A stretch of 64,000 bases of DNA, taken from Mesobacillus sp. AQ2 (GTDB taxonomy: Bacteria > Bacillota > Bacilli > Bacillales > Cytobacillaceae). The notes below the pieces were generated by a model. It was not told the origin of the DNA and ran no database searches. It was given only the letters and a program-made list of their open reading frames with translations. Below, in pieces: positions 1 through 7,871 of the stretch. The stretch lies in assembly GCF_030122805.1 (NCBI RefSeq), contig NZ_CP126080.1, positions 1,617,001 to 1,681,000 on the forward strand, in the 5' to 3' direction. Positions within the stretch are counted from its first letter, which is position 1, and every line of letters begins with the position of its first letter. The translations under genes and the position numbers were made by a program.

Positions 1-1251
1 GGAACATCATGTGCCTACAACTGTGCAAAAAACGGATTGAAAACATTGTTGATTGAACGTGGGGAATATCCAGGCTCAAAGAACGTTATGGGAGGAGTTC
101 TTTACCGTAAACAGATGGAAGACATCATTCCCGAGTTCTGGAAGGAAGCACCGCTGGAAAGACCAGTCGTTGAACAGCGGTTCTGGATGATGGATAAAGA
201 ATCAGTTGTCCAGTTTGGTTACAAAGGTCTCGAATGGGCGGTCGAACCATATAATAACTTTACAGTACTGCGGGCACATTTTGACCAATGGTTCGCACAG
301 AAAGCTGTCGAACAAGGGGTATTATTGATAAATGAAACAGTTGTTACGGAATGTATCGTTGAAAACGGTAAAGTGATAGGCGTAAGGACCGATCGTCCAG
401 ATGGAGAAGTGTTTGCAGATGTTGTCGTGCTGGCAGACGGGGTTAATTCCCTGCTTTCCAAGCAGCTGGGCTTCCATAGGGAATTCCGGCCTGACGAGGT
501 GGCCCTGACGGTGATGGAAGTCATCAATCTTCCGAAGGACAAAATCAATGAACGCTTCAATCTTGAAGGAAATCATGGAACGACTATTGAGATTTTCGGG
601 GATTCTACACAAGGCAATCTGGGCACTGCCTTCCTTTATACGAACAAAGAAAGCTTGAATATCGGGGTAGGAACGACACTTTCAAGTATGATCAAAGCAA
701 AGCTTAAGCCATATGAGCTGCTGGATTATCTGAAAAAGCATCCAATGGTCCGTCCATATCTGGAGGGAGGAGAATCGGCGGAATATCTCGCCCACTTGAT
801 TCCTGAGGGTGGATTCCATTCTGTTCCGAGAGTTGCCGGAAACGGGGTGCTTGTCGTAGGGGATGCTGCCCAGCTTGTCAATGCAATTCACCGTGAGGGT
901 TCCAATATGGCGATGGCTTCGGGACAAATGGCTGCAGAAGCGATCGTTGAGGCCAAGAAAGATGGCGACTTCAGTGAGCGCAGCCTGAATCGCTATAAGG
1001 AAGCATTATTTGGAAGTTTCATCATTAAAGACCTTGAAAAGTATAAGGATGCGGCACATACCTTCGAGACATACCCGCAATATTTCAAGGAATATCTGCC
1101 AATGATGAACAAAGCGATGAGCAAATTCTTTACAGTGGATGGGACACCAAAGAGAGAGAAGCAAAAAGAAATCATGCGAAGTGTAACGGCCGAAAAAGGA
1201 ACCTTTAAGGTAATGCAAGATATCTATCGTGCCTGGAAGGCGGTGAAATAA
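1..1251 (+). CDS. fixC: FixC-type electron transfer flavoprotein:quinone oxidoreductase, 5' end outside window
   Basis: FAD-dependent oxidoreductase expected to pass electrons from an electron transfer flavoprotein to the quinone pool. The reading frame is open to base 1 and encodes the end of the FAD-binding beta-alpha-beta unit (GTSCAYNCAKNG, then the LLIERG strand), so the true start lies upstream and perhaps 10-20 residues are missing; the TTG at 37 is internal. A second FAD motif, GDAAQLVNAIHREG, begins near visible residue 288. The stop TAA overlaps the fixX ATG by one base, so the two are translationally coupled. In known clusters fixA and fixB (ETF) precede these genes; that is inference here. 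Confidence 0.85.
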   Translation, partial: GTSCAYNCAKNGLKTLLIERGEYPGSKNVMGGVLYRKQMEDIIPEFWKEAPLERPVVEQRFWMMDKESVVQFGYKGLEWAVEPYNNFTVLRAHFDQWFAQKAVEQGVLLINETVVTECIVENGKVIGVRTDRPDGEVFADVVVLADGVNSLLSKQLGFHREFRPDEVALTVMEVINLPKDKINERFNLEGNHGTTIEIFGDSTQGNLGTAFLYTNKESLNIGVGTTLSSMIKAKLKPYELLDYLKKHPMVRPYLEGGESAEYLAHLIPEGGFHSVPRVAGNGVLVVGDAAQLVNAIHREGSNMAMASGQMAAEAIVEAKKDGDFSERSLNRYKEALFGSFIIKDLEKYKDAAHTFETYPQYFKEYLPMMNKAMSKFFTVDGTPKREKQKEIMRSVTAEKGTFKVMQDIYRAWKAVK

Positions 1252-1535
1252 TGTCAACAACAAACATCGAGGAAAAACAATTTCTTTTAAGGTTTAAGTG
1301 TGACACGAAATCGCATCTTACCGTACTTGACCATGACGTCTGCATGACACAGTGCCCTGATAAACTTTGCACCGTATTCTGCCCGGCTGAGGTTTATAAA
1401 TGGGAAGGAAAAAGGATGCAGGTAGGCTATGAAGGCTGCCATGAATGCGGCAGCTGCCGGATCGGCTGCCCGTACCAGAACATCAAATGGGAATATCCAA
1501 AAGGCGGCCACGGAATCGTATTCAGGCTCGCGTGA
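1251..1535 (+). CDS. fixX: FixX-type ferredoxin-like protein
   Basis: 94-residue iron-sulfur protein that partners FixC in moving electrons from ETF to quinone. It carries the C-x2-C-x2-C-x3-C-P signature (Cys63, 66, 69, 73) and an upstream degenerate group Cys31, Cys35, Cys40, Cys44, typical of FixX. It starts inside the fixC stop (TAATG) and is followed by a strong terminator, so it ends the operon. Together with FixC it corresponds to the iron-sulfur part of mitochondrial ETF-QO split into two chains. Confidence 0.85.
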   Translation: MSTTNIEEKQFLLRFKCDTKSHLTVLDHDVCMTQCPDKLCTVFCPAEVYKWEGKRMQVGYEGCHECGSCRIGCPYQNIKWEYPKGGHGIVFRLA

Positions 1536-1547
1536 TATAGAATAAGT

Positions 1548-1590
1548 AAAAGCTGGCGATTGAACTTTCATGGTCGCCAGCTTTTTGCTT
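1548..1590 (+). terminator. Intrinsic terminator after fixX
   Basis: An 11-bp stem (AAAGCTGGCGA at 1549-1559 with TCGCCAGCTTT at 1574-1584) is followed by a T-rich tail. It closes the fixCX operon. Confidence 0.85.
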
Positions 1591-1799
1591 TTTTATTTGG
1601 CTTGGGTACTTAGGGAACTTTGAAGAAGAGAAAGGAATATTGGTAATCAAAGTATTGGTATTGTCATTCAATAGGGGGAGGGATACCAGTTTACAAAATT
1701 AATCTTATAGAAATGTTCTATATTCATCATATGTAAGTTAATTCACAAGTGGGTACAAAAAAGAGTGAAGCTAAAGGAGGTAAAGATTTAGAGGGGAGA

Positions 1800-2135
1800 T
1801 CAGCTGATTTTTTCTTGATGACGCATTAAGTGAAGTTCATCGTTGCGGATTTCTTTTTCTAATTTCCGCGCTTCAAACATGGCATCATCAAACCGATCAA
1901 ACTTTTCCGAAGCATATACGGGTTTGCTGGCATCATAGATTCCGGAAGAGTCTGATTTATAAATGGCAACACTCCAATGGAAAAAATCTTTTTCTTCTTC
2001 CTGATGACCCTGCAATCCGATCATTAAATGTGTATGAAACAGGTCAGGCTGGATGCCAAGGAAGGATTTCTGGTCACTAAGCCCCGCGGGGACAAGTGAT
2101 TTACCATAAAAATCGCGATATAAAGAGTTCTGCAA
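1800..2135 (-). CDS. Conserved-looking hypothetical protein, 111 aa
   Basis: Not recognised. A soluble protein of 111 residues with an acidic/basic C-terminal helix rich in Glu, Lys and Arg and no membrane segment. The start is a TTG at 2135, preceded by AAAGGAG about ten bases upstream, which is a good Bacillus Shine-Dalgarno sequence. It stands alone between two plus-strand units, and about 200 bp of noncoding DNA separates it from fixX. A function cannot be given. Confidence 0.55.
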   Translation of the reverse strand: MQNSLYRDFYGKSLVPAGLSDQKSFLGIQPDLFHTHLMIGLQGHQEEEKDFFHWSVAIYKSDSSGIYDASKPVYASEKFDRFDDAMFEARKLEKEIRNDELHLMRHQEKIS

Positions 2136-2275
2136 TCTACATTCACTCCTTTTACATTAGCTATAACTTCATTATATGTAAGGTATCTAGATATTTGAAG
2201 GCTAATTGTTAAAATTTTTAGAAATTTTAACGAAGTGTCATATTTCCTTCACATTTACACTCGTATAATGCTAAT

Positions 2276-2318
2276 TGTGATTCCTATCACAACTTGTGAG
2301 ATCACTGGTTTTTATAAT
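2276..2318 (+). promoter_or_regulatory. Fnr/Crp-family operator and promoter of the hemerythrin gene
   Basis: The dyad TGTGA-N6-TCACA at 2276-2291 is a perfect Fnr/Crp-type site. A TATAAT -10 box lies at 2313-2318. If transcription starts near 2325, the dyad centre is at about -41.5, the position used by class II activators that overlap the -35 region; no good -35 box is needed or seen. The 25-base leader ends in TAGGAGG. In Bacillus the natural candidate regulator is Fnr, which acts under oxygen limitation; which regulator binds is inference. Confidence 0.7.
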
Positions 2319-2350
2319 GAAGGTATAAAATGTATAGGAGGCAGGTTAAC

Positions 2351-2878
2351 ATGACTGGCTGTATGAGCGGTTTAAACCAGGATTCTAGTTTTACATTAAG
2401 TGAAGGTCTTCAACAGTTAAAAAGTGAACACCCGCCATTATTGGAAAAGCTTGCGGACCTTTTGGATCTTTCACGAAAAGTTGAGGAAGGTATGGAAATA
2501 GAGGAGAACTTTTTAAAGCTGAAGGAGCTGGTCGTCGAATTCCTCGCTGAACTGGAGCCTCATTCAGAGCGGGAAGAGGGCGTTTTGTTTGAGATGATGG
2601 CTGCTTATATCGGCAGGGAAATGGGACCAATAGCGGTGATGGAATATGAACATGATCAGGCAAAACGGTTTATCGGAACTTTCCTTCATAACACAAAGGA
2701 TGGAATGGGACTAACAGCAGAGCAGATGATCGACAATGCGCAACTGATCAAAAATGCAAACTACACTTTGGTGAGCCATTTCTCAAAGGAAGAGAGCATC
2801 CTGTTCCCTATGGCAGAAAATATGTTCAGCGAAGAAGAAAAGCAAGAATTGGCTCAGCGCATTAAGTTAATCAAATAA
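2351..2878 (+). CDS. Hemerythrin HHE-domain protein
   Basis: 175-residue all-helical protein of the hemerythrin cation-binding family, which holds a di-iron centre able to bind O2 or react with NO. Candidate iron ligands are visible: His27, His71-x3-Glu75, His101, and His143-x3-Glu147. The ATG at 2351 is chosen because TAGGAGG lies nine bases upstream; the ATG at 2330 lies too close to the predicted transcription start. The upstream Fnr-like site suggests induction when oxygen falls, which fits a role in oxygen or nitrosative stress or iron-sulfur repair (RIC/YtfE-like); the exact job is not known. Confidence 0.8.
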   Translation: MTGCMSGLNQDSSFTLSEGLQQLKSEHPPLLEKLADLLDLSRKVEEGMEIEENFLKLKELVVEFLAELEPHSEREEGVLFEMMAAYIGREMGPIAVMEYEHDQAKRFIGTFLHNTKDGMGLTAEQMIDNAQLIKNANYTLVSHFSKEESILFPMAENMFSEEEKQELAQRIKLIK

Positions 2879-2884
2879 AAATAA

Positions 2885-2915
2885 AAAGGGTGAAGCTGCG
2901 ATTGCTTCACCCTTT
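2885..2915. terminator. Bidirectional terminator
   Basis: The stem AAAGGGTGAAGC / GCTTCACCCTTT with a 7-base loop sits between the convergent hemerythrin gene and the small gene at 2926, with A-runs and T-runs on both sides. Confidence 0.85.
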
Positions 2916-2925
2916 ACCTTTACAA

Positions 2926-3120
2926 TTAAGCCTTTGTGATTGTCACCAGCTTAATGTCTTTTGTATCGAATTTATAAAAAACATCATCTTCACCGGTGTA
3001 TTCAATCATGCCTTCCTGGTCTTTGGCATCCTGGATGGCTTCAGAAATGTTTTCCACTTCGATTGGTCGTGAAACGGCAAAATCTTTTTCAAAAAAATAA
3101 TTAATCTTAAACTTAGACAT
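2926..3120 (-). CDS. Small hypothetical protein, 64 aa
   Basis: Not recognised. A 64-residue acidic protein that begins MSKFKINYFFEKDF and has no membrane segment. The start ATG at 3120 has a good ribosome site (GAAGGGAGA) eight bases upstream, and the gene ends at a shared terminator, so it is probably expressed. The pattern of alternating hydrophobic and charged residues suggests a small beta-rich fold. It is downstream of the MFS gene on the same strand, 113 bp away. Confidence 0.6.
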   Translation of the reverse strand: MSKFKINYFFEKDFAVSRPIEVENISEAIQDAKDQEGMIEYTGEDDVFYKFDTKDIKLVTITKA

Positions 3121-3233
3121 GATAATCTCCCTTCAATATATCCTTACTACCTTTTTTTCCTTAACAGGGGCATGCCTAAACGTAAAAAATGCAGTTGGAA
3201 AATTTTAATTGCCGATCAGACCGGTGTGGCGAT

Positions 3234-4466
3234 TTACTGGTTCCATTCTGCCAATTGTTGATCTGTCGGAAGGAACATCGTCAGGATTCCCAGCAGGGGA
3301 AGGAAGCCGACGCAGATAATCATCATTGGAAGCCCGATCATGTCAGCGAGATATCCAAGGCCGACAGACCCAATAGCACCCATACCGAATGCCAATCCTA
3401 CTGTCAGTCCGGCCATCGTACCAATTTTGCCAGGAACCAGTTCCTGGGCATATACGACCGTAACGGAAAAGCTCGACATCAGGATAAAGCCGCTGATGGT
3501 CAAGAGGATGACTGCAACAGAAAGTGGCATATATGGGATGATTGCCGACATAGGAGCAGTCGCGATCATGGAAAGGAAAATGATTTTCTTCTTTCCAAAA
3601 CGATCAGCGAGCGGGCCGCCAAAGAATGTTCCAAACGCACCTGCAACCAGAAAAGCGAACAGGAATAGTTGTGCCTCCTTAATCGAAAGTCCATATTTGT
3701 CAATCGCATAAAAAGCATAGAAATTCGTCATGCCAGAAATATACCAGGACCTTGCAAAGATTAAAAATAAAATCAGGACTAGAGCCATCTTGATATTTCT
3801 AGAAATGCCTTTATTGATTTTAGTGGTGGCTTGTCTGGTTTTGGCTGCAATCTTTTCAAAGTTCAATTTACGGTTGTACCATGTCGCAATATAGATAAGC
3901 AAACCTACGGCTATGGCAGCGACAAGCGTAAACCAAACAGCTCCAACCTGGCCTAGCGGAACTAGTATCAGTGCAGTTATTAGCGGAGCTAGTGCCTGCC
4001 CGGAATTTCCGCCAACCTGATAAATGGACTGTGCCAGCCCCCTGCGCGGTCCTGCTGCCATATAGGCAACCCTCGAGCCTTCAGGATGGAAGACAGCTGA
4101 ACCAAGTCCGATGAATAAAACAGAGAGAATGACTAACTCGAAACTTGATGCGAAAGCCAGGCCGAGAACACCGAACATTGTAGAGGTAAGGCCGAGCGGA
4201 AGGGCAAACGGCATCGGCTTTTTATCGGTTGCCATCCCAATCAAAGGCTGAAGAATGGAAGAAACGATATTCAAGGAAAAGGCGATCATCCCTAGCTGGG
4301 TAAAAGAAAGGCCCATCGATTTTTCGAGTATAGGGAACATCGCCGGAATGACGGACTGGATAGAATCGTTCAATAAATGTACTAATCCGATGATAAAGAG
4401 TATTTTATAGGCTGTCACATTTTGATCTTGCGTTTTTGCTCTGACAGCAGCTGCTGTTTGGCTCAT
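3234..4466 (-). CDS. MFS efflux transporter of the fosmidomycin-resistance (Fsr) type
   Basis: 410-residue membrane protein with about twelve hydrophobic helices. The first helix region contains HLLNDSIQSVIPAMFPIL and the loop 2-3 region contains DKKPMPFALPLG; further on are GSAVFHPEGSR and QVGGNSGQA. These are hallmarks of the Fsr family (E. coli Fsr; B. subtilis YfnC-like), proton-driven exporters of small drugs. The ATG at 4466 follows AAAGGAG. The substrate in this organism is unknown. It is transcribed divergently from the kinase-like gene at 4609. Confidence 0.8.
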   Translation of the reverse strand: MSQTAAAVRAKTQDQNVTAYKILFIIGLVHLLNDSIQSVIPAMFPILEKSMGLSFTQLGMIAFSLNIVSSILQPLIGMATDKKPMPFALPLGLTSTMFGVLGLAFASSFELVILSVLFIGLGSAVFHPEGSRVAYMAAGPRRGLAQSIYQVGGNSGQALAPLITALILVPLGQVGAVWFTLVAAIAVGLLIYIATWYNRKLNFEKIAAKTRQATTKINKGISRNIKMALVLILFLIFARSWYISGMTNFYAFYAIDKYGLSIKEAQLFLFAFLVAGAFGTFFGGPLADRFGKKKIIFLSMIATAPMSAIIPYMPLSVAVILLTISGFILMSSFSVTVVYAQELVPGKIGTMAGLTVGLAFGMGAIGSVGLGYLADMIGLPMMIICVGFLPLLGILTMFLPTDQQLAEWNQ

Positions 4467-4608
4467 GTTTTTCTCCTTTAAAATTTATTTCGGTTTCCTA
4501 CATATCATTTTACAAAAAAAGTCACCAGATAAGAATAGCTTTTCTATTAAAAAATATGGTCTAATATAATTTGAGAAAATACAGATTATTCAAAGGAGAG
4601 ACCGATTC

Positions 4609-5601
4609 ATGGAACAGACAGTGAATTTACAGATGACAGGGGAAGTGTTGAATGATTTTCTGGAGCGTTTTGGTTTAGAGCCTGAAGTAAAGAAGCTTGG
4701 GGATTTCGAGAATTATGTATTTGAAACGTATAGGGCTGGCCATCCATATATCATGCGAATCACTCATAGTACCCATCGCTATAAGGATGAGATTTTATCC
4801 GAGCTCGACTGGATGAAACATTTATACTGTGAAGGCCTGTCTGTTCCAGAAGTTTTTCCTTCGTTAGGCGGAAGTCTGGTTGAAGAAGCAGCAGCGGAGG
4901 ATGGCAGCATTTTTTACGGATGCTTATTCGCAAAAGCAAGAGGAAAGGCTGTCTCTGTCCGATCAGAGCAATTCAGTGATAAACTATTTGAAAAGTGGGG
5001 AGAGGTAACTGGAAGGATGCACAGAGCAACAAAGAACTACCAGCCATCCGAAGGCATCAAAAAACGCAGCAGCTGGGATGAAGATGACCTCCTCCAGATT
5101 GAAAAGTATTATCCTGCTGAAGAGCAGGAGCTGGTCGAGAATGCAAAAGAAGTGATATCGGTTATTTCATCTCTCCCGAAAAAAATCGATAATTTTGGAA
5201 TCATCCACACGGATATTCATTCTGGCAATTTCTTTTATGATGGGGAAGAGGTCCATGTTTTTGATTTTGATGATGCCAGTTACCACTGGTTTGCATCGGA
5301 TATCGCAATTCCTTTGTATTATTCCTTGCTTTATCGAATTCCAGCCAGTGAAAAAGAGGAACGCCAGCGCTTTGGGCAATTGTTTCTGGACTCATTCATC
5401 AATGGGTACCAGAAAGGGAATCAACTCCCCGAAGGATGGAAAGAACATGTTCCATTGTTCCTGATGCTTAGGGATGTTGTCCTGTATGCGGTCTTGCATA
5501 AGAAAATCGCTCCCGAAGACAGAGATGATAAATTGCTGGCTATGATGGATGAGATCGCCGAAAGAATTAAATGTAAAGTTCCAATTGTGAAAATCGGCTG
5601 A
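4609..5601 (+). CDS. APH-family phosphotransferase
   Basis: 330-residue protein with the aminoglycoside/choline kinase fold. The catalytic loop HTDIHSGNF lies near residue 202 and the metal-binding segment VFDFDDASY near residue 222, matching the HxDxxxxN and DxD pattern of the family. The family phosphorylates hydroxyl groups on small molecules such as aminoglycosides, choline or homoserine; the substrate cannot be told. The ATG has AAAGGAGAG upstream. A resistance role is possible because it stands beside an efflux gene, but these are divergent and the link is weak. Confidence 0.75.
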   Translation: MEQTVNLQMTGEVLNDFLERFGLEPEVKKLGDFENYVFETYRAGHPYIMRITHSTHRYKDEILSELDWMKHLYCEGLSVPEVFPSLGGSLVEEAAAEDGSIFYGCLFAKARGKAVSVRSEQFSDKLFEKWGEVTGRMHRATKNYQPSEGIKKRSSWDEDDLLQIEKYYPAEEQELVENAKEVISVISSLPKKIDNFGIIHTDIHSGNFFYDGEEVHVFDFDDASYHWFASDIAIPLYYSLLYRIPASEKEERQRFGQLFLDSFINGYQKGNQLPEGWKEHVPLFLMLRDVVLYAVLHKKIAPEDRDDKLLAMMDEIAERIKCKVPIVKIG

Positions 5602-5616
5602 TGAAGATGTCTACAC

Positions 5617-5650
5617 AAAAAAACACCAGAGCAACCGCTGCTGGTGTTTT
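5617..5650. terminator. Bidirectional terminator
   Basis: The stem AAAACACCAG / CTGGTGTTTT encloses a second AGC/GCT pairing. It serves the kinase gene from the left and the TPM gene from the right. Confidence 0.85.
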
Positions 5651-5715
5651 CTGTTGTTAATTGGATCCCTATGCCAAATGTGAGATGGCACTTGAAAGAG
5701 AGAAATTGGCGCCAC

Positions 5716-6453
5716 TTACCAGCCGCGGCTTGATCCGCCGCCACCCGAGGAACCGCCTCCTCCTCCCCGGGGCCCTCCACCCCCTCCGCCGCCTCTTGAA
5801 ATGATCGATAGAAGCATATAGGTGAGGGTACCGCCAAAGAACATGAAATCGAGGATGATCACACCGACTACGATAATGATAAGCAGCCAGGAAGGGATGG
5901 GGAAATCCTGCTGCTGCTGAACATCATTCGGGGCGCTCCCATATTCTTTCGTACCTGACACCTCATTAGCTAGTGCCTGGTACGTATTCATTACTGCCAG
6001 GTCTGACTGGCCATTTTTCAAGTGGGGAATAGCGTATTCGTCAAGGATTCTCCCTGCCTTGCCATCAGGAATGACGCCCTCAAGTCCATAACCGACCTCA
6101 ATCCTGATTTTCTTTTCCTGCATGGCAATAACAAGCAATACACCATTATCATTTTCTTTGGTTCCCAGGCCAAATTTGCGGTATGCCTCAACGGAATATT
6201 CCTCGATGCTTCTCTCCCCGATCGAATCTACGGTCAGAACAGCAATCTGTGAGGTTGTCTGGCCATCAATCGACCGGCCGATGGTTCGTAATTGGATTTC
6301 TTCATTTTCACTTAAAACGTCCGCGAAATCCTGGACATAGATATCTCCAACAGGTGCCGGTATCTCACTTGGTGCCGCGATTGCACCGGATGGAAGCAGC
6401 AAGAGCAGGATGCCAAGCAGTGCTGCCAATCCGGGGAATCTTTTTGGAGTCAT
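5716..6453 (-). CDS. TPM-domain membrane protein (YgcG/YdjH-like)
   Basis: 245-residue exported protein: signal peptide at residues 1-27 ending in Ala-rich sequence, TPM domain at about 35-165 (QDFADVLSENEE at its start, then IRIEVGYGLEG), one membrane helix at about 190-215, and a Gly/Ser-rich C-terminal tail. TPM domains have been linked to phosphatase activity or to photosystem repair in plants; in bacteria the role is unclear. Of two adjacent ATG codons, the second (6453) is preferred because GGAGG then lies six bases away. Its start overlaps the lemA stop, so the two are co-translated, a pairing common in bacteria. Confidence 0.8.
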   Translation of the reverse strand: MTPKRFPGLAALLGILLLLLPSGAIAAPSEIPAPVGDIYVQDFADVLSENEEIQLRTIGRSIDGQTTSQIAVLTVDSIGERSIEEYSVEAYRKFGLGTKENDNGVLLVIAMQEKKIRIEVGYGLEGVIPDGKAGRILDEYAIPHLKNGQSDLAVMNTYQALANEVSGTKEYGSAPNDVQQQQDFPIPSWLLIIIVVGVIILDFMFFGGTLTYMLLSIISRGGGGGGGPRGGGGGSSGGGGSSRGW

Positions 6454-6455
6454 CA

Positions 6456-7025
6456 TCAGCCTCCAAAGTCAACCTCAGGAGCTTCCTGTGCCCGAGGGTC
6501 TGCTTTGAAATATTCCTTCTCATCAAATCCTGTTATGTTTGCGATAAGGGCACCTGGAAACTGTTTAACCATTTTGTTGTATATGGACACCTGGTCATTG
6601 TAATCCTTCCTGGCCACAGCCAGTCTGTTTTCTGTGCCGGCAAGCTCGTCCATCAATTGTGTGAATTGCTTATCCGCTTTCAGGTTTGGGTAATTCTCGA
6701 CCACCACTAACAATCTGCTTAATGCACCTGACAATTCAGCATTTGCGTTTGCCTGCTCTTCTGGTGTATTTGCGCCAGCCAGCCTTGCGCGGGCATCTGA
6801 AATCGATTGGATCACTTCTTTTTCATGTGAGGCATATCCTTTTACTGAATTCACCAGATTAGGAATCAGGTCCAGCCTTCTTTGCAGCTGGTTCTCTATC
6901 TGGGCATAAGCCTGGTCGACATTCTCTTCTTCAGCGACAAATTTATTGTAGCTGCCAACACCCATCATGATGAAAATTCCCAGTATCACCAATAAACCAA
7001 TAACAATTCCTAAACCTTTTTTCAT
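6456..7025 (-). CDS. lemA: LemA family protein
   Basis: 189-residue protein with an N-terminal membrane anchor (about residues 4-26) followed by a helical LemA domain; the conserved stretch [18 protein letters not shown] lies near residues 47-65 and [11 protein letters not shown] near 108. The family is widespread and of unknown biochemical role; it is often coupled to TPM proteins, as here. The ATG at 7025 gives the usual length. An in-frame extension upstream to 7118 is open but lacks the family's N-terminus. Confidence 0.85.
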   Translation of the reverse strand: MKKGLGIVIGLLVILGIFIMMGVGSYNKFVAEEENVDQAYAQIENQLQRRLDLIPNLVNSVKGYASHEKEVIQSISDARARLAGANTPEEQANANAELSGALSRLLVVVENYPNLKADKQFTQLMDELAGTENRLAVARKDYNDQVSIYNKMVKQFPGALIANITGFDEKEYFKADPRAQEAPEVDFGG

Positions 7026-7287
7026 CCAAGACACTCCCAATTCTTTGTTGAAGGCTTTCGCTAAAATGGTTAAACGAAAGCCTTGATGTTTCTGCAGATG
7101 ACCGTATTTTTCCCTCATTAGACATGTTTTTAAACTTTTTGCATGGGTTAATCTTTCCCGATGTTCACCTGGATAATGAATCGAAATAGTTTTTCATGAT
7201 AAAATTAAGGGAAATACTGATAAAAACAACAAATTCAGATATACTCTAGTTATGGATTAGTCGTTAAAGGTAAAGGAATGAATACGC

Positions 7288-7725
7288 ATGAACAATGAGA
7301 CAGAAAAATCTTTAAAATTATTTATTGTATTGTCCCGTGCCTATCGGGCAGTTAATGAAAAAGTGAATAAGGTTATCCAAAAGAATGGACTAAACCCAAC
7401 GGAGTTTGCCGTGCTTGAGCTTCTCTACCATAAAGGGGAGCAGCCACTCCAGCAAATCGGCGGGAAGATCCTGCTTGCAAGCGGCAGTATCACCTATGTA
7501 GTGGACAAGCTTGAAGAAAAGGGCTACTTAAATCGGGTGGCATGTCCAAAAGACCGAAGAGTGACATACGCAAAAATTTCAGAAGACGGAAAAAAATTAA
7601 TAGAAGAAATTTTTCCAGAACACAGCGCCTTAATTCACGAATTGATGGACAGCCTGTCAGATGATGAAAAAGGTACGGCGATCGAGCTGTTAAAAAAGCT
7701 GGGTCTATCTGTAAGCAAATATTAA
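7288..7725 (+). CDS. mhqR: MarR-family repressor, MhqR (YkvE) type
   Basis: 145-residue winged-helix regulator. The DNA-binding region runs from about residue 30 to 95: LNPTEFAVLELLYHKG, then QQIGGKILLASGSITYVVDKLE as the recognition helix, and the wing CPKDRRVTYAKI. It closely resembles B. subtilis MhqR, which represses quinone-detoxification genes and responds to quinones and diamide. In B. subtilis mhqR lies near clpE and ykvI, and here clpE and ykvI follow within 8 kb, which supports the name. The mhq target genes are not in this window. AAAGGAATG precedes the ATG, and TATACT is visible as a -10 box about 45 bp upstream. Confidence 0.75.
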   Translation: MNNETEKSLKLFIVLSRAYRAVNEKVNKVIQKNGLNPTEFAVLELLYHKGEQPLQQIGGKILLASGSITYVVDKLEEKGYLNRVACPKDRRVTYAKISEDGKKLIEEIFPEHSALIHELMDSLSDDEKGTAIELLKKLGLSVSKY

Positions 7726-7748
7726 AAACGGCGATTGCCGTTTTTTTT
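7724..7748 (+). terminator. Intrinsic terminator after mhqR
   Basis: The stem AAAAACGGC / GCCGTTTTT with a GATT loop and a run of eight T overlaps the mhqR stop codon. Confidence 0.9.
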
Positions 7749-7871
7749 GTTATCCTGGCAATAAAATTTTTCGAAAAGACAAGGCATTAAACAGGAAAAA
7801 AGGGACCATCCGTAGAATAGGATGGAGATGGGGTGAATTTTCACCCTTATATAGATAAAGGGGGCAATACG

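Noticed and set aside
37..60. TTG at 37 as the start of fixC
   Set aside because: The frame stays open to base 1 and encodes conserved FAD-domain residues before this codon.
1740..1800. Ribosome-site-like AAAGGAGG on the plus strand near 1774
   Set aside because: No start codon with an open frame follows; the sequence runs into the end of the minus-strand gene.
3189..3711. Plus-strand frames over the Fsr-like gene
   Set aside because: They are rich in His, Gln, Asp and Arg with no fold pattern and lie fully antisense to a clear transporter gene.
5195..5464. Alternative frames within the kinase gene, and similar long frames antisense to swrC, clpE, ptsI and pdhC
   Set aside because: They overlap well-supported genes, have no ribosome sites and unnatural compositions; they are shadows of strong codon bias.
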